Counted from the stretch's first letter, positions 9,301-22,665 are shown. The stretch: DNA of 64,000 bases from Iningainema tapete BLCC-T55 (GCF_014698965.1 NZ_JACXAE010000049.1:1-64000); one strand, 5' to 3'. Numbers and translations: made by a program. Notes: generated from the letters alone by a model not told the origin.

Positions 9301-12300
9301 CTCTACTTGATAAAGCCATTTTTTCCAGGATTCAGGCGAGATGCTTAACATCGCTTCCCTGCGGGCGTGCATCAGTTGCAAACCTTCTAGGACTGCAATT
9401 AGCTCCCCTTTTGGGGTGAAAAGGCGAAAATCGGCGGTCAGGCTCTGTTGATGCTGACCTTCTGCTTTCCGCAACTGGGCATGGCACCACACGCTTTTGC
9501 CAGGACGACCCAAAACCCTCAAACGATCTAAGCCTACTGGTACATAGGTATTTCGTTGGCCTTCATCAGAGGGAATTTCTCCTAAAACAGTTAAGCACAT
9601 GTCTAACAATACAGGGTGCAACTGGTACTTCCCTGCTTCTGGCACTAATTCTTCCACCAGATTTACCTTGCCCAGAGTTCCTTGAGAGTGCTGCCAGACT
9701 TGTTCAAACCCCAGGAAGCTCGGACCGTAGTTAATTCCCTGCTCTTGAGACCATTGGTACAACTTTTCGACAGGAATCTCTTGGGTGCATTGCGCCCTCA
9801 TTGCCGCCAAATCCACCAGCTCTATCGGTTCTTTTTCTTTGACAAGCAACTTGCCTGAGGTATGCAGCGTCCAGGATGGCTGCGAGTTGTTTTCCTCTGC
9901 ACTACAACAGAGGCTGTAGATTTTAAAGGAATAGATACCAGACTCTTGTGGAGTTAAAATCACCTGAACGGTCTTAACTTCATTCTCCTGCAGAACCATC
10001 GCCTGTTGGATGACCACATCCTCTAGCCAAAGATTATCGGACTTAGCAATCACCGCTCCTGCTGCCAAGGCAATCTCAAAGTAACCCGTTCCTGGTAAAA
10101 TTGCTGATTCAAAAATGTGATGGTCTTTCACCCAAGCTGGGGAGTTCTGGCTAACAAGCGACTCGAAACGGATTTCTTGCGTTCCTGCTAAGAATAACTG
10201 TTGACCCAGCAGTGGATGAAGGTTGTGACTGAGGATACCGTTGTTCTGGAAAAGCCCTTGCATCCCATGCCCATTATCAGTCGCCTCTATCCAATAGCGC
10301 TGTCGCTGAAAGGGATAGGTTGGCAGTTGCAGGCGGCGACGCGAATAGTCTTGGTCAAAGCCAACCCAATTTAATGAGACTCCACGTACATATAACTGTC
10401 CTAGACTAGTTAGTAGCTGCTGCCAATCATCTTGCTCCGGACGCAAACTGGCAAGCCATAGTCCTTGATGTTCAGGTAAGTACAAGCGACCCATGCCCAA
10501 TAAAATTGGTTTAGAGCCAATCTCTATTAATATCTCTACCCCCTGCTGTTCAAGGGTTTTCATGTTCGCAGCGAATTGTACGGGTTGCCGGATATGACGG
10601 CACCAATACTCCGGTTTAGTAATTTCATCTGTTGCCAGTTTGCCCGTGGTATTGCTCAGAAGTTGCAGCTGTGGTGAGGAAAATCTCACTTGTCGAGCAA
10701 TTTGCTCAAATTCTGCCAGCATCGGCTCCATCAACTGTGAATGGAAAGCATGGGAGACATTTAATTTCTTGGTTTTGATTCCAGAAGCTGACAACTTGGC
10801 AACAAGAGCGTTAATCGCCTCGCATCTACCAGAAATCACCACGCTTTCTGGACCGTTAATAGCAGCGATTGAGATTTCTTGAGCATAGGGTTGAATTAGA
10901 GTCACAATTTGCTCTATACTCGCCATTACCGAAACCATCTCTCCACCAGGGGGCAAAGCCTGCATTAAACGACTCCTGTGAGCAATTAGTTTTAAGCCAT
11001 CTTCCAGACTGAAAACTCCAGCAACACAGGCAGCCACATATTCTCCAAGGCTATGACCCATGACGAAATCTGGTTCCAAGCCCCAAGATTTCCATAATTG
11101 GAATAGGGCATATTCTAGAGCAAATAAGGCGGGTTGGGTATAAGCCGTCTCGTCAATTTTGGATGAAATATTTTCTCCTTCCGGGGGATAGAGAACTTCT
11201 AGCAGGGGTTTTTCTAGATCAGAACGGAGAATGCGATCGCATCTGTCAAGGGTTTCTCGAAAAGTTGCCTGAGTCTCGTAGAGTTGGCGTCCCATGCCCA
11301 CATACTGCGACCCTTGACCAGTGAAGAGGAAGGCGATTTTATTATTTGTGTTTACATGCCCCTGAAAAACTTCTATTGTTTCTTGTCCTGCACTGAAGGC
11401 AGTTAACTTTTCTCGTGCTTCCTCTGGTTGCGAAGCCACCACACTTAGCCTGTATTTAAAGTGCGATCGCCCGGTATTGGCAGTAAAGCAAATATCTGCT
11501 AGCTCTAAGGATGGTTTAGCTGCCAAGTGCTGCGAATACCGAGCTGCTAATTCGGAAAGAGCTTCTGGTGTCTTCGCCGACAAGCATAGTAAATGTAGGG
11601 GACGTTCCACTGCCGATGTCTTTCTCACCTCTGGAGGTGCCTCTTCCAGTACGACATGGGCATTGGTGCCGCTAAAGCTAAAAGAACTCACTCCTGCCAG
11701 CCGACTGTCAATTAGCCAAGGCAGGCGCTGTGTTACCACCTTGACTGGCAGTTGCTCCCAGTTAATGTGAGGATTAGGCTGCTCGAAGTGCAAAGAAGGG
11801 GGAATTTCCCCGTGTTGCAAGGAAAGCACTACCTTGATCAGACTTGCGATTCCTGCTGCTGCTTCTAAGTGACCGATATTGCTTTTCACTGAACCAATGA
11901 CTAAAGGATGTTCTCGCTGACCGAACACTGCTCCCAATGCCCCCACCTCGATCGGGTCTCCCAAAGATGTCCCAGTACCGTGAGCTTCTACATAACTTAC
12001 CTGATCGGGTTGCACACCTGCGTCCGCTAGGGCTTGGAGAATCACAGCTTGCTGAGACTTGCCATTGGGTACTGTCAAAGCACTGGTGCGTCCATCGTGG
12101 TTAATTGCACAACCGCGAATCACCGCCAAAATATTGTCTCCGTCCGCTTGGGCATCCCGGAGACGTTTGAGAACGATCACACCACATCCTTCTCCACGGA
12201 CAAAACCGTTAGCGGTTGCGTCAAAAGTCTTGCAACGACCATCTTTTGACAACATGTGGGCTTGTGATAAACAGATATTGTGTTCTGGTGAGAGAATGAT

Positions 12301-13002
12301 ATTTACCCCCCCAGCCAGAGCTAAATCGCACTCTCCACGACGTAGACTTTGGCAAGCCAAATGAACTGTCACCAATGATGAAGAGCAGGCTGTATCCACC
12401 GACAAGCATGGTCCGCTGAGACCCAGAAGGTATGATAAACGACCACTCGCTGTCGCCCCAGTATTCCCTGAGTCCACATAGCTATCAATTGCAGCCGGAT
12501 CTTGATTAAACAGAATTTGGTGATAGTCATTGGTTTCTATGCCAATAAAAACACCAGTTTTCCGCGTCAACCTTTCCGGCATTAGAGCGGCGTTTTCCAG
12601 GGCTTCCCAGCTCACCTCCAAGAGTAAGCGTTGCTGGGGGTCTAGGCTTTTGGCTTCCCGTTTGGAAATGCCGAAAAATTGGGGGTCGAATTCATCAACC
12701 CGCTCGACAAACCCCCCAAAGCGGGTGTACATTTTCCCTGGTGCATCTGGATTCGGGTCGTAGTAAGCATCTATATCCCAACGTTTTTTTGGCACTTCTG
12801 ATATAGCATCCACTCCATCGACTAGCAATTGCCAAAAATCATCTGGGTTATTAGCACCAGGAAATCGGCAACCCATGCCAAGAATGGCGATCGGCTGGCT
12901 TTGCGCATACTTCAAAGCATCAAGTTCTGATTGCAGTTTGGTAATCTTTCTTGAAGCTTCTTCCATTAAAGAAGCATAATAATTATTTGAACTATTATTC
13001 AT
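6370..13002 (-). CDS. Type I polyketide synthase, KS-AT-DH-CMeT-KR-ACP
   Basis: A 2210-residue single-module modular PKS. Residues 1-36 form a short helical N-terminal docking segment. KS: DTACSSS with Cys206, EAHGTGT and NIGH histidines intact. AT: GHSLGEY at ~647 and HAFHS, the motif associated with malonyl-CoA. [14 protein letters not shown] at ~957 (active His kept, the usual Gly replaced). C-methyltransferase: [11 protein letters not shown] at ~1439, a SAM-binding loop. [14 protein letters not shown] at ~1846, with AGVLDDG (B-type) and catalytic Ser/Tyr/Asn. [14 protein letters not shown], Ser at ~2162. There is no ER and no TE. It should add one malonyl unit, methylate C2, then reduce and dehydrate. 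The start is ATG 13002, behind an AGGGA ribosome site. It is 110 bases downstream of the hybrid synthase and its probable acceptor. Confidence 0.93.
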   Translation of the reverse strand: MNNSSNNYYASLMEEASRKITKLQSELDALKYAQSQPIAILGMGCRFPGANNPDDFWQLLVDGVDAISEVPKKRWDIDAYYDPNPDAPGKMYTRFGGFVERVDEFDPQFFGISKREAKSLDPQQRLLLEVSWEALENAALMPERLTRKTGVFIGIETNDYHQILFNQDPAAIDSYVDSGNTGATASGRLSYLLGLSGPCLSVDTACSSSLVTVHLACQSLRRGECDLALAGGVNIILSPEHNICLSQAHMLSKDGRCKTFDATANGFVRGEGCGVIVLKRLRDAQADGDNILAVIRGCAINHDGRTSALTVPNGKSQQAVILQALADAGVQPDQVSYVEAHGTGTSLGDPIEVGALGAVFGQREHPLVIGSVKSNIGHLEAAAGIASLIKVVLSLQHGEIPPSLHFEQPNPHINWEQLPVKVVTQRLPWLIDSRLAGVSSFSFSGTNAHVVLEEAPPEVRKTSAVERPLHLLCLSAKTPEALSELAARYSQHLAAKPSLELADICFTANTGRSHFKYRLSVVASQPEEAREKLTAFSAGQETIEVFQGHVNTNNKIAFLFTGQGSQYVGMGRQLYETQATFRETLDRCDRILRSDLEKPLLEVLYPPEGENISSKIDETAYTQPALFALEYALFQLWKSWGLEPDFVMGHSLGEYVAACVAGVFSLEDGLKLIAHRSRLMQALPPGGEMVSVMASIEQIVTLIQPYAQEISIAAINGPESVVISGRCEAINALVAKLSASGIKTKKLNVSHAFHSQLMEPMLAEFEQIARQVRFSSPQLQLLSNTTGKLATDEITKPEYWCRHIRQPVQFAANMKTLEQQGVEILIEIGSKPILLGMGRLYLPEHQGLWLASLRPEQDDWQQLLTSLGQLYVRGVSLNWVGFDQDYSRRRLQLPTYPFQRQRYWIEATDNGHGMQGLFQNNGILSHNLHPLLGQQLFLAGTQEIRFESLVSQNSPAWVKDHHIFESAILPGTGYFEIALAAGAVIAKSDNLWLEDVVIQQAMVLQENEVKTVQVILTPQESGIYSFKIYSLCCSAEENNSQPSWTLHTSGKLLVKEKEPIELVDLAAMRAQCTQEIPVEKLYQWSQEQGINYGPSFLGFEQVWQHSQGTLGKVNLVEELVPEAGKYQLHPVLLDMCLTVLGEIPSDEGQRNTYVPVGLDRLRVLGRPGKSVWCHAQLRKAEGQHQQSLTADFRLFTPKGELIAVLEGLQLMHARREAMLSISPESWKKWLYQVEWRPQVSYGLPPNYLPTPKEVRDHLLPRLLQLMTQRSLAVYGEALAGLEVLSVAYIVWAFRQMGWEFQCQERFSTAQIAEQLGVIGQHQQLFGRLLDILVEVGILKRINEHWEVVSTPEIQNPQSASASVYYPEAEAEITLLLLCGPRLAEVLRGECNPLQLLFPEGDTTTLTKLYQDAPTARMMNILVQETVLSALLRLPQGRGLRILEIGAGTGATTSYLLPHLKADRTKYVFTDIGAFFTAKAQARFKNYPFVRYQVLDIEKAPIEQGFEPHQYDLIVAANVLEATSDLRASLRHVKQLLVPGGILVLVEHTAPARWMDLTFGLTQGWWKFSDRELRPNYLLMSANQWQTLLQEVGFQQAANVSLNDVALCDQIRNLPQTAVIVAQAEALPQNAIPKNWLLMADSQGVGQQFGKLLRSQGEVCTLVFPGKEYEQIAPFEFRINPASPEHFEQLLEAIPELHSVVHCWSLDAASAPTTADLEVASLKGCGSTLHLVQALLKKLSQPPRLWLVTKGAQAVNSYHLPGVAQSPMWGMHKAIRLEHPELNCGIIDLDPEATGDEASTLFAEIWSDDTEDQVAFRNQTRYVARLVRPDQINSDDSTSPNVSFGRDSSYLITGGLGDLGLAVARWMVERGARHLVLLGRSQPNDEVNSQLKELELFGATVVVAQADVCNYEQLARVLAVIEQSALPLRGIIHTAGVLDDGIIQQLDWQRFRRAMAPKVQGAWNLHALTQNLPIDFFVLFSSTAAMLGSAGQANYCAANTFLNALAFYRRAQGLPATSINWGNWGEIGMAARGQLLDRLKLKGEESMAPQQALQALEQLLWNSPVQVGVSSINWSRYLSEQSTNSRFFTDFQVEIQGVRSLSVEETKQESKTNSLRDTLVSAPPAERQQLLEFRITEQVAKILGFSTSRLDIAESLTSLGLDSLMAIELRSWLNKETELNLSIMSIMQGPSISQLAELMLEELALAKSMQP

Positions 13003-13112
13003 TATCCCTGCTTAAATTCTAATTCCAAATATTACAAATTCAAAATTTTTGCCTAATAAGTGTCACTAAAAAGCATTTGCATGACGCATTAGGTGGAGGC
13101 ATTTTTGTAGGT

Positions 13113-16100
13113 TTAGCTAAATCCAAGTTTTGCAGCAAGTTGTTTGGCAATTTCCTCTATAGATTTCTCCTTGTTATTTAAGTCCTGAGTAACGCTCATC
13201 ATCTCTGCTTCCTTTTGTTGTGCCTCAACCGAAGATTTTGCCCAAAGCTCTGAGTTAGGTACGATCAAACCTGAAAGCACTTCTTGAGCCAAATAATCAA
13301 CAAGTTCTTCCACTGTTGGATAATCAAATACTAAGGTTGAAGGAAGAGGTGAACCCAAGCTAGTTTGCAAGCGGTTTCGCAACTCTATAGAGGTCAGCGA
13401 ATCCATTCCCATCTCGAAAAAGCCGCGCCTAAAGTCAAGGGGATTCGAGGGATTCCAACCCAGAAGTTGGGCTACATGAGAGCTAACATGAGCCACCAAG
13501 AGGTCTTTGCGTTCCCGAACCGGAACTGCCTCTAATTTCTGGCGAAACTTTACTGTAACCGATTGCTTTGATGGCTGCTCAGATACCTTAGTAAAATTTG
13601 TGAAGAATGGCGAGGCTGTCCATTGTTCTTCCCGGAACTGCGACCAGTTCAGGGGTACGACACCAACCCGGATGGGTTGTTCTAAGAACAATTGCTCCAG
13701 TACCTGCAATCCTTGCTCAGGGGCTATAGCTCCCATTCCTATGTGATTGAGCCGCTCAATTACCTGTTGGTTTCTCGCTGCCATTCCTACCTCGCCCCAA
13801 GCTCCCCAATTAATGCTCGTGCAAGGGACGCCTTTTGAGCGACGATAAAATGCCAAGGCATCTAGAAAAGCATTAGCAGCTACATAGTTGGCTTGACCGG
13901 CAGAACCAAGTAGAGAGGCACAAGAAGAAAACAGCACTAAGAAGTCTAAAGGCAGATTTTGGGTTAATAGGTGTAGATTCCACGCCCCTTGCACTTTTGG
14001 AGCCATCACTTGCCTAAAAGACTCCCAGTGAAGCTGTTGGAGTACGCCGTCATCCAGAACACCAGCAGCGTGGATAATCCCTCGCAGCGGTGGTGAGGAT
14101 TGCGTAAGGGAGGTCAACAACCCTGCTACTTGCTTGTAGTCAGATACATCGGCTTGAGCGACGACTACCTGAGCGCCAAACAGTTCTAGCTGCTCCAACT
14201 GACTGCGGACAGCAGGCTTAACGGCACTCCGCCCTACCAGCACCAAATGTCTAGCACCACGTTCCACCATCCAGCGCGCTACCAGCAAACCCAAATCGCC
14301 CAAGCCGCCCGTAATCAGATAGCTGCTATCTTCACGGAAGCTGACGCTATGGGAAGCGGCATCACCGATTCCTTGTTCGCATATCTCTTGGCGGAGCGAC
14401 TGGGGGCGTAACCAGCTAACCTCAGGTTGGCTACGCGCCAGTCGCGCCACATAGCGCCTACCGGCACGAAAAGCGACTCGATCTTCTAAAGTCTCTGAAC
14501 TGATTTCTTCCAGAATTACCCGAGGAGCGTCTGTCGCATTGGGGTCTAAGTCCACCAGCACGCAATTCAATTCGGGGTGTTCCAAGGCGATGACTTGCCC
14601 CATACCCCATAAGGGAGATTGAGCGAGTCCCGGCACGCCAGATGCTACTCCTACCGCTTGCGCTCCTTGGGTCACTAACCACAGCCGTGGAGGAGAGGAA
14701 TACTTCTGGGCTAGAGCCTGCACTAAGTACAACGCACTGCCGCAGCTTACCTTCGATGCTACCTCCAAGTCTTCTCCTGTATGGGTTGGTGGTGCATCTA
14801 AGCTCCAACAGTGTACCACTCCATGCACGCTAGTAACTATTTCACATACCTGCTGAAAGTGTTCGGGATTAGCTGGGTCTAACCTGAATTCTTGTTCAGC
14901 GACCTGTTCGTACTTGGAAGCTGGCAATATAATGGTACAATTGTCTCCAAGAGATCGCAGGCGTACTACTAAGTGCTGACCAATTCCTTGACTATCAGCA
15001 AAAATTAGCCAGTTTTTTGTTGTACCTACCTTGAACTTAGTTTCTACACCCACTTGGGCTGAAATGACCCCATTAGGCATGTCATTTCCTGAGAGGCTTT
15101 GGTGGAGCACCTGGGGTAGCCACTCCACCTCATAAAGCCAATTCTTCCAGGATTCCTGCGGCATACCCAGCGTGGTATTACTGCGAACAGCCTTCATTTG
15201 CAAGCCTTCTAAAACAGCAATTAGCTCCCCAGAATCAGCGAACAGTTGCAAATCAGCGCTCAGGTTCTGTTCGTGTTGATGAGCGGATTCTACGTTCCGC
15301 AATTGGGCATGACTCCACATAGAGACACTAGGACGACCGCAAATCCGCAGACGCTCTAAACCCACTGGCACGTAGCTAATTTGTTTTCCATGCTCAGGGG
15401 AGATAGCTTCCATTACCTGCAAGGCAATGTCCAACAACACCGGGTGTAGTTGATAATCTTCTATTTCCCAGACCACTTCCTCCGCCAGCTTGATTTTCCC
15501 CAAAGCTACTGTTTCATGATGAAACAGTTGTTCCATACCCCGGAAGCTTGAACCATAATTGAGGTCTTGCTCTTGAAAGCGTCGGTACAACTCAACGATG
15601 GGAAATTCTTGAGTACATTGCGCCTTTAGTGCAGCCAAATCCACCCGTTCGGCTACTGACTCTTTTTCTTTGATCAGCAGCTTACCTGAGGTATGGAGCA
15701 TCCAGGATCGCTTCCCATTGTTTTTCTCTGCAGGAGGTTCGAGGCTATAAATCTCAAAGGAATAAACATCAGCTGACTGTGGGGTCAAAATCACCTGAAC
15801 GGCTTTGACTTCATCCGACTGCCAAATCATCGCCTGCCGTAAGACAACATCCTCCAGCCAAAGATTGTCAGATTTGGCAACAACAGCTCCCGCAGCTAAA
15901 GCCATTTCTAAGTAAGCTGTTTCTGGCAGAATCGTTGTCCCAAAAAGACAATGCTCTCTCAGCCAGAATGGGAAGTCAGGGGTGATTTGGGACTGAAAAC
16001 GAATCTGAATTTCTTGGGTTGCTGCTAAATATAACTGTTGCCCCAGTAGAGGATGAAGCGTCTGGTTGCCGACACCATTTTTCTGGAAAAGCGCATCACG

Positions 16101-19100
16101 AGCATATCCCTTGCTGGCTTCTATCCAATAGCGCTGTCGCTGGAAGGGATAAGTTGGTAAGGAAAGGCGACGACGGGAATAGTCTCGATCAAATCCCAAC
16201 CAGTTTACGGAGACTCCATGCACGTAAAGTTCTGCCAAACTGGCTAATAGCACTTGCCAATCGTCAACCTCCGGACGCAAACTGGCAAGCCAAAGTTTAT
16301 TACTATCGGGCAGACAAGAGCGAGCCATTCCCAATAAAATTGGTTTAGAGCCAATCTCCACTAAGGTTTCTACACCCAAGTGATCGAGACTTTCCACACT
16401 CGCGGCAAATCTGACTGGCTTTAGGATATGACTGCACCAATATTCCGGAGTCGCTACTTCCTCTGTTGCCAATTCGCCAGTAACGTTGGAAATCAACTTA
16501 ATCTGTGGTGAACAAAAGCTCACTTGTCGGGCAACCTGCTCAAATTCTGCCACCATCGGCTCCATTAAAGGTGAGTGGAAAGCATGAGAGACATTTAATT
16601 TTTTCGTCTTGACTCCTGATGCTTCGAGCTTGTTACAGATGGCGTTAATCGCCTCGCAACCACCGGAAATTACAATGCTTTGTGGCGCGTTGATAGCAGC
16701 AATTGATACATCTTCATACGGTTGAATTGCTGCTTTTGCCTGTGCTTCCGAGACTTGTAGGGCTACCATCTCCCCATCAGTAGCCAGCGCTTGCATTAAA
16801 CTTCCCCTGAGGGCAATGAGTTTCAAGCCATCTTCCAGACTGAAAACTCCGGCGACACAGGCAGCTACGTATTCCCCGACACTATGACCCATGACTACAT
16901 CGGGTTCTATGCCCCAGGATTTCCACAACTGGAACAAAGCATATTCTAGGGCAAATAAGGCGGGTTGGGTATAGACGGTTTCGTCGATTTGAGATTTTGG
17001 ATCGAGGATTATGTCTGGGAGATTCTCCCCCTGTTGGGGATAAAGTACCTCCAGCAGGGGCTTTTCTAGTAATGGTCGCAGAATTTCATTGCAGCGGTCA
17101 AGAGTTTGTCGGAATGTGGGCTGAGTCTGGTAGAGTTGACGTCCCATATTCACATACTGCGACCCCTGACCCGTGAAGAGGAAGGCGATCGCGCCGACTG
17201 ATGAAGTTACCCCTGATACTGTTGGCAGGGGGCAATTCGTTTGATTATTCGATGCGGGAGTAGTCTGTTGTCCAAAAGCCTGCAGTTGAGAGCCAAGCTG
17301 CTCAACAGAGAAAGCCGTGACTGCCAAACGATGGTTAAAGTGCTTGCGTCCTGCGTTAGCTGTGAAACAAATATCCGCTAGGGAAGCATCTGCATTGGAC
17401 TTGAGATAAACTACATAATTCTGTGCCAACTCCTCCAGAGCCTTCTGGGACTTCGCCGATAATGTCAAAATATGCAGCGTTCGGTCATGTTTGACTTTTG
17501 ACTTTTGATCGCCACTTGCTTCAACGGGGGAAACCCCAACGCCAGATGCCTGCGACGGGAAACCCGTCTTCAGCACTGGCTTTGCAACGCACTGGCTCCT
17601 TTTGACTTGTTCTGGTGCTTCTTCCAAAACTACATGACAATTGGTTCCCCCTATACCAAAAGCACTCACTCCAGCACGTCTTGGAGTTCCATTCGCTTTC
17701 CATTCAGAAAGTGTTGTATTAACGTAAAAGGGGCTTTGGGCAAAATCAATATTGGGATTGGGTTGACTAAAGTGCAGACTAGGTGGTATTGATTTATGTT
17801 TTAGTGCCAGCACAGTCTTAATTAAACCTGCGATCCCAGCCGCTTCAGCAATATGTCCGATATTGGTTTTAACCGAGCCAATCGCACAAAAACCGTTTTT
17901 CTCGGTACTCTGGCGAAAGGCTTGGGTCAGCGCTGCAATTTCAATGGGGTCTCCCAGACTTGTAGCAGTTCCGTGGGTTTCTACATAAGTAATTGTGCTT
18001 GGGTCAACTTGTGCGATCGCCAAAGCCTCCGAGATTACGGCAGCTTGACCTTCTACACTGGGTGCTGTGTATCCCACCTTCGCTGCACCATCGTTGTTAA
18101 TCGCTGACCCTTTGATCACAGCATGGATGCAGTCTCCGTCGGCGAGCGCCGCCTCTAGCAACTTCAAGACAACAACACCACCTCCGTTGCCGAAAACAGT
18201 TCCACTGGCTTTTGCATCAAAGGCTCGGCAGTGTCCATCGGCAGACCAAATCATGTCCTCTTGGTACAGATACCCCGCCTTTTGGGGAACGCCGACGGCA
18301 ATGCCTCCTGCTAGAGCCATATCGCATTCACCGTTAAGCAAACTCTGGCAAGCCATGTGAACTGCTACCAGTCCAGTTGAACAAGCCGTTTGAATATTAA
18401 CACTTGGTCCAGTTAAATTCAGTTTGTAAGAAACCCGTGTGGGCAGATAATCTTTTTCATTGCTAAGTCTTACCTGTAAATCGCTGGCTGATACTAAGAA
18501 GGTGCGATTAGAAGAGAAGCCCTGGTTGGGATGAACGTTATTAATCAGGTACGTGTTCATACCCGAACCTGCGTAAACCCCGATCAATTCCTGATAAGTT
18601 TCCGGATTGTAGCCAGCACTCTCAAGGGCTTCCCAGGCACATTCCAAGAAAATTCGCTGTTGCGGGTCCATGATTTCGGCATCTAGAGTGCTGTAGCCGA
18701 AGAAGGAAGCATCAAATAGATCGATATTTGGCAAAACCGCAGCGGCTTTTACGTAGTTAGGATGACGTTGCAAATTTGGGTCGCTTTGCGACAATTCCCC
18801 ATCAGAAAAAAATGAAATAGATTCCACTCCATCTCGCAGGTTCTGCCAAAATGCCTCAATATCCGTAGCTCCTGGGAAGCGACCTGACATACCGATAATG
18901 GCGATATTTGATTCTCTGATGTTGTCAGACTGACGGCTAACTCGGCGGCTAGGTTTGTGGGTAGTGGCAGCTTCTGATTCTCTGTTAGTTTGACTTAAGC
19001 GTTGAGCCAAACTATATATAGTAGGGTATTGAAACAGCTCTACAATTGACAGTTTTACTCCAAAGATTTCTGCTAATTTATTAGCACTCTGATTCAGGAG

Positions 19101-20867
19101 TAGAGAATTACCACCTAAGTCAAAAAAGTTGTCATAAATTCCTACACCTTCTAATTGCAACAATTCTTGCCAAACCTTAGCAATCTGTTGCTCGGCATCG
19201 GATTGGGGCCTAACGAGAACCGTTTCCAACTCAGGTCTAGACTTTTCTGGAGCTGGTAGAGCGCGGCGCTCTAACTTCCCGCTGGGGGTTACGGGAAAAG
19301 CCTTTAGCACCACAAAGGCGCTGGGAATCATGTAATCGGGCAGACGTGCTTTAAGATAACTCCGCAGCGACGGCACCAGCCCAGCAATCGAGTTTGGTGG
19401 TTCCGATACCTGTTCGGTTTGCACAAGTGCCTCAACGCTCTGCTCATGGGTAGGGTTTTCTTGGGAAGCCGGTACTATGTATGCTACTAGGCGTTTGTCA
19501 CCGGGTACATCCTCACGAGCCAAGACTACAGCTTGTCGAACTGCCGGATATGCAGCGATCGCCACCTCAATTTCTCCCAACTCAATGCGGAAGCCACGTA
19601 TCTTTACCTGGTCATCACTTCGACCGAGAAACTCAATCTGCGCATCGTGATTGTAGCGACCCTTGTCACCAGTTTTATACAAACGTGCTTCTGATGAGTC
19701 GCTAAACGGGTTGGGAATAAACCGCTCGGTAGTTAAATCGGGTCGGTTAAGGTAGCCCCGTGCCAGAGCAATGCCACCAATGTACAGTTCACCTGGAACG
19801 CCTTCGCTTACTTGCTGCATCTGGGAATCCAGCAAATAGATCTGTGTGTTAGCAATGGGGCGACCAATCGGAGGAAGCGCAGGCCAATCGGAGGGTGAAC
19901 CAGTAAGGGTGAAAGCTGTAACTACATGGCTTTCGGATGGTCCATAGTGATTGTGTAGAGTGCAATTTTGTAGCTTTGTAAACCAGTTAGCAATCTGTCT
20001 GGTTATCTGCAACTGTTCGCCTGCGGTGATAATCTCGCGCAGCGTCGGCACAACAACTCCCCGATCATCAGCTACTGATGCCAGCTGTTGAAGGGCTACA
20101 AAGGGAAGGAAGAGTCTGTTGATTTCTTGCTCTGTGAGAAAACGCAACAACTCGAAAGCATCGACGCGCACATGCTCTTTTATTAAAACTAGCGTTCCGC
20201 CTGAACTCCAAGTAGAGAAGATTTCCTGAAAGGAAACATCGAAACTGACAGGAGCAAATTGTAAAGTCCTCGCTCCCACAGGCAGTTTTGAGCTTTCCCG
20301 TTGCCAATTAATGAGATTACATAAGGGACGGTGACTCATAGCCACCCCCTTAGGTTTGCCTGTGGAGCCGGAAGTGTAGATTACGTAGGCTAGGTTATCG
20401 GGCGTTACCGCACTGATTGGGTTTTCCTCACTGTGGAAAGCAATCTCCTCCCATTGCGTGTCCACGCAGACAACGTGCGCTTGATGTTTGGGAAGAGACT
20501 CGACTAACCGCGCTTGGGTTAGCAGCACTTTAGTTTGAGTGTCTTCCAGCATGAACGCCAATCGCTCATCAGGGTAAGCAGGGTCAAGCGGCACATAGGC
20601 TCCTCCCGCCTTGAGAATGCCCAACAGTCCCACTACCATTTCTAGGGAGCGCTCCATGCAAATGCCTACCAATACCTCTTTCCCGACGCCCAATGCCTGT
20701 AAGTAGTGTGCTAGGAAGTTAGCGCGACTGTTCAACTGGCGATAGGTGAGACTTTCATGTTCAAACACCACCGATGGGGTATCTGGCGTTTGCTCTACAA
20801 TAGCCTCAACTAGTTCATGAATACAGGTTTGAGTATATTTTCTTTGTTTGCTATTTCGCTTCTTCAT
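13113..20867 (-). CDS. Hybrid NRPS-PKS: proline-type A-PCP fused to KS-AT-DH-KR-ACP
   Basis: About 2584 residues from ATG 20867; the frame opens farther upstream only through a TTG at 21035, and the intervening 56 residues resemble no domain. The adenylation domain ([10 protein letters not shown] at ~160) has no condensation domain before it, so this is a loading module. Aligning its core to GrsA by eye ([27 protein letters not shown]) gives the pocket D-V-Q-F-I-A-H-V-V, the pattern known for proline and methylproline. A carrier follows (LGGNS ~582). Next come a hybrid-type KS (QTACSTG ~826), an AT (GHSVGEY ~1326, HAFHS, malonyl), a DH ([10 protein letters not shown] ~1635, complete motif), a B-type KR (ITGGLGDLG ~2181, AGVLDDG) and an ACP (GMDSLTS ~2486). 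It ends with a helical tail suited to docking. It probably makes a pyrrolidinyl enoyl thioester and passes it to the next PKS. Confidence 0.92.
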   Translation of the reverse strand: MKKRNSKQRKYTQTCIHELVEAIVEQTPDTPSVVFEHESLTYRQLNSRANFLAHYLQALGVGKEVLVGICMERSLEMVVGLLGILKAGGAYVPLDPAYPDERLAFMLEDTQTKVLLTQARLVESLPKHQAHVVCVDTQWEEIAFHSEENPISAVTPDNLAYVIYTSGSTGKPKGVAMSHRPLCNLINWQRESSKLPVGARTLQFAPVSFDVSFQEIFSTWSSGGTLVLIKEHVRVDAFELLRFLTEQEINRLFLPFVALQQLASVADDRGVVVPTLREIITAGEQLQITRQIANWFTKLQNCTLHNHYGPSESHVVTAFTLTGSPSDWPALPPIGRPIANTQIYLLDSQMQQVSEGVPGELYIGGIALARGYLNRPDLTTERFIPNPFSDSSEARLYKTGDKGRYNHDAQIEFLGRSDDQVKIRGFRIELGEIEVAIAAYPAVRQAVVLAREDVPGDKRLVAYIVPASQENPTHEQSVEALVQTEQVSEPPNSIAGLVPSLRSYLKARLPDYMIPSAFVVLKAFPVTPSGKLERRALPAPEKSRPELETVLVRPQSDAEQQIAKVWQELLQLEGVGIYDNFFDLGGNSLLLNQSANKLAEIFGVKLSIVELFQYPTIYSLAQRLSQTNRESEAATTHKPSRRVSRQSDNIRESNIAIIGMSGRFPGATDIEAFWQNLRDGVESISFFSDGELSQSDPNLQRHPNYVKAAAVLPNIDLFDASFFGYSTLDAEIMDPQQRIFLECAWEALESAGYNPETYQELIGVYAGSGMNTYLINNVHPNQGFSSNRTFLVSASDLQVRLSNEKDYLPTRVSYKLNLTGPSVNIQTACSTGLVAVHMACQSLLNGECDMALAGGIAVGVPQKAGYLYQEDMIWSADGHCRAFDAKASGTVFGNGGGVVVLKLLEAALADGDCIHAVIKGSAINNDGAAKVGYTAPSVEGQAAVISEALAIAQVDPSTITYVETHGTATSLGDPIEIAALTQAFRQSTEKNGFCAIGSVKTNIGHIAEAAGIAGLIKTVLALKHKSIPPSLHFSQPNPNIDFAQSPFYVNTTLSEWKANGTPRRAGVSAFGIGGTNCHVVLEEAPEQVKRSQCVAKPVLKTGFPSQASGVGVSPVEASGDQKSKVKHDRTLHILTLSAKSQKALEELAQNYVVYLKSNADASLADICFTANAGRKHFNHRLAVTAFSVEQLGSQLQAFGQQTTPASNNQTNCPLPTVSGVTSSVGAIAFLFTGQGSQYVNMGRQLYQTQPTFRQTLDRCNEILRPLLEKPLLEVLYPQQGENLPDIILDPKSQIDETVYTQPALFALEYALFQLWKSWGIEPDVVMGHSVGEYVAACVAGVFSLEDGLKLIALRGSLMQALATDGEMVALQVSEAQAKAAIQPYEDVSIAAINAPQSIVISGGCEAINAICNKLEASGVKTKKLNVSHAFHSPLMEPMVAEFEQVARQVSFCSPQIKLISNVTGELATEEVATPEYWCSHILKPVRFAASVESLDHLGVETLVEIGSKPILLGMARSCLPDSNKLWLASLRPEVDDWQVLLASLAELYVHGVSVNWLGFDRDYSRRRLSLPTYPFQRQRYWIEASKGYARDALFQKNGVGNQTLHPLLGQQLYLAATQEIQIRFQSQITPDFPFWLREHCLFGTTILPETAYLEMALAAGAVVAKSDNLWLEDVVLRQAMIWQSDEVKAVQVILTPQSADVYSFEIYSLEPPAEKNNGKRSWMLHTSGKLLIKEKESVAERVDLAALKAQCTQEFPIVELYRRFQEQDLNYGSSFRGMEQLFHHETVALGKIKLAEEVVWEIEDYQLHPVLLDIALQVMEAISPEHGKQISYVPVGLERLRICGRPSVSMWSHAQLRNVESAHQHEQNLSADLQLFADSGELIAVLEGLQMKAVRSNTTLGMPQESWKNWLYEVEWLPQVLHQSLSGNDMPNGVISAQVGVETKFKVGTTKNWLIFADSQGIGQHLVVRLRSLGDNCTIILPASKYEQVAEQEFRLDPANPEHFQQVCEIVTSVHGVVHCWSLDAPPTHTGEDLEVASKVSCGSALYLVQALAQKYSSPPRLWLVTQGAQAVGVASGVPGLAQSPLWGMGQVIALEHPELNCVLVDLDPNATDAPRVILEEISSETLEDRVAFRAGRRYVARLARSQPEVSWLRPQSLRQEICEQGIGDAASHSVSFREDSSYLITGGLGDLGLLVARWMVERGARHLVLVGRSAVKPAVRSQLEQLELFGAQVVVAQADVSDYKQVAGLLTSLTQSSPPLRGIIHAAGVLDDGVLQQLHWESFRQVMAPKVQGAWNLHLLTQNLPLDFLVLFSSCASLLGSAGQANYVAANAFLDALAFYRRSKGVPCTSINWGAWGEVGMAARNQQVIERLNHIGMGAIAPEQGLQVLEQLFLEQPIRVGVVPLNWSQFREEQWTASPFFTNFTKVSEQPSKQSVTVKFRQKLEAVPVRERKDLLVAHVSSHVAQLLGWNPSNPLDFRRGFFEMGMDSLTSIELRNRLQTSLGSPLPSTLVFDYPTVEELVDYLAQEVLSGLIVPNSELWAKSSVEAQQKEAEMMSVTQDLNNKEKSIEEIAKQLAAKLGFS

Positions 20868-21227
20868 CGATCTTTCGAGTAATTTCTGACTCTTTTTGGC
20901 ACGTTTGCTCAGATTAAAGTTAGCGAAGCTCTTTATGGAGTGAGACTCGCCTGATCCATGTTTGATAATTCCACGCTCTCGATACCACAGGGATCGTTGC
21001 CTGAATTTAATAGTATCTGCCAGTAATAGTCTCAAATGGCATGCCGCTCAACAAAAACCTTTCCTTGACATTTATGCCAAAGATTTACCTGCACTATCCC
21101 TGCTGTTTTCTAGTTCCTCGAACTCACGTTATCTTACAATATCCTCCACTTCCAAAACATCTTTTAAGCTTTTGTCTACAAATCATATCAGCTTCACAAA
21201 TAAAATACAACAAAGCTTAAGACATTT

Positions 21228-21309
21228 AAAAGGACAGTTAAGACAGTTAAGACAGTTAAAAGGACAGTTAAGACAGTTAAGACAGTTAAAAGGACAGTTA
21301 AGACAGTTC
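21228..21309. repeat. Tandem 30-bp repeat (three copies, the last partial) upstream of the NRPS-PKS gene
   Basis: The unit begins AAAAGGACAG and contains three spaced ACAGTTAAG-like submotifs. Copies start at 21228, 21258 and 21288 with an exact 30-base period; the last degrades into GACAGTTCAGC. It lies about 360 bases upstream of the probable start of the synthase, in what should be its promoter region. An open frame through it (KGQLRQLRQL repeats) looks like a by-product of the 30-base period, not a gene. Confidence 0.85.
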
Positions 21310-21468
21310 AGCAGATATTTAAAAGAATTAAAACAGTGTACAAAGAATAGTTACAAACGGTAACTTATTATTTACAGCTTTTTTATTTAACGCATTAAAA
21401 TTATCCAAGTGGGGTTGAAAAAAATATGCTTATATAAATATGGGGAGGTAATTTTAGGCTATGACAAC

Positions 21469-22665
21469 TATAGGAATCCTATTTGAGTTTTGAACATACG
21501 ACCTACTTCTGAAGGGTAGCAAAATCAAAGGTGGTGTGTCGAATAAACCATTCAAACATCCACTTTAAGTGGGAGAATGAAGGAATCAATGCACAGAAAC
21601 GTCGAACCCGTGTTTTAGCTTGTAACCAAATATCTTCGATGGGATTTTGTTCCGGGCAATTGGGAGCAAAGCGGACGCAGGGAACTTATACATTGCTCGG
21701 TTGGTAAACCAAGATTTACCTCCTCTAAGAAAGCTCGAACTTCTTTGGAACGGTGATAAGTAGCGCCATCCCAGAAAATCAGCAATCGTTGGTTGGGGGA
21801 TTGAGTGAGCAAATACCGCAGGTAATTGATAGTATTTTCTGAGTTTCCTCCATCATATGCTTTCAAAAGCAATTCTCCTTGAAGATAGTCAACTGCTCCT
21901 TAATATGTCTGTTTTTCTCGCTCATTTACGCGCTCGTACTGTAATTTCAGTGTCAGTTTTCCCCCAGATATAGCCATTCAAATCTCCCCACATCAAATGA
22001 CATTCATCAATGAGGAAAACTCTCAGCTTTCCTGTTTCGATTTCAAAGCGGTGGTTTGCCAACAATGCTTCAATCTCTTTTTTTTTCTGCAACTGCATCT
22101 GGATTGGCTTTAGGATTCAATTTTGTTGTTTTCTTCCAACTGATTCCTGCTTCTTCAAATATGGCATAGTAGCTTTGTTTTGATTGATAAACCACGTCAT
22201 AGTCAAAAGCTAGCTTATATTCTAGTTCGCCAAGCTCCCAGGTATCCTTCGTTTGCAGCCAACTTAAAACTTCTTCTCGTTGCTCGTATGAAAGGTGGCT
22301 CTTTCTTCCTTGATAGTTCAACCGCAGTCCGTCAATTCCATTTTCCTCGTAGGCTTGCTTCCAACCTGTTATTGACCCTCGTGATACGTCTAATATTGTT
22401 TGAATTTCATCATATAAGTATCCTTGATAAACCAGCTTTACTGCCAACGCTTTTCTTACCTCACGCCCATCTGGTCTTACGGCTATAAAATTTTGTAGTT
22501 CGGCGATCGCCCTTTGAGCATCTTTCTCTGACATCTCTTGCCGTGATACTACCTCTGGGACTGTGATAGTTTGCCGACCCTGACTTCTCATAGTTTCCTG
22601 TTACACTTGTTTCCCTAGCCGTATTATCTCGTAGTCTTGTTCAAAAATCAAATAGGAGTCCTATA
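21469..22665. mobile_element. IS630-family insertion sequence (decayed)
   Basis: Terminal inverted repeats of 28 bases (21469-21496 and 22638-22665) match at 26 positions and begin TATAGGA, consistent with IS630-type insertion at TA. The 1197-base interior carries one minus-strand transposase in several frames. It separates the synthase promoter region from the SMR exporter genes. Confidence 0.88.
21503..22591 (-). pseudogene. IS630-family transposase, frameshifted
   Basis: The N-terminal 173 residues from ATG 22591 contain the winged helix-turn-helix front end (YQGYLYDEIQTILDVSRGSITGWKQAYEENGIDGL) and ...QSYYAIFEEAGISWKKT. The frame is then lost. The catalytic DDE end reappears at 21615-21872 (RLLIFWDGATYHRSKEVRAFLEE, second Asp of the triad). 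In a third frame follow APNCPEQNPIEDIW, with the final Glu, and a C-terminal FIRHTTFDFATLQK ending in TAG at 21503. At least two frameshifts make it non-functional unless supplied in trans. Confidence 0.88.

Noticed and set aside
5579-20867. The proline-primed cluster as an anatoxin-a (ana) operon
   Set aside because: There is no acyl-CoA dehydrogenase-like gene and no stand-alone adenylation and carrier genes. The proline module is fused to a PKS and only two extension modules exist, so the architecture does not fit.
20868-21035. 56-residue N-terminal extension of the hybrid synthase from TTG 21035
   Set aside because: It has no domain resemblance, a rare start codon and no good ribosome site. 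ATG 20867 directly precedes the adenylation domain.
21228-21309. CRISPR-like array
   Set aside because: Units are directly adjacent with no unique spacers and no cas genes are present.
20962-21363. Plus-strand 133-codon frame with KGQLRQLRQL repeats
   Set aside because: The repeats arise from the 30-base tandem DNA array. The rest is antisense to the synthase leader and has no protein character.
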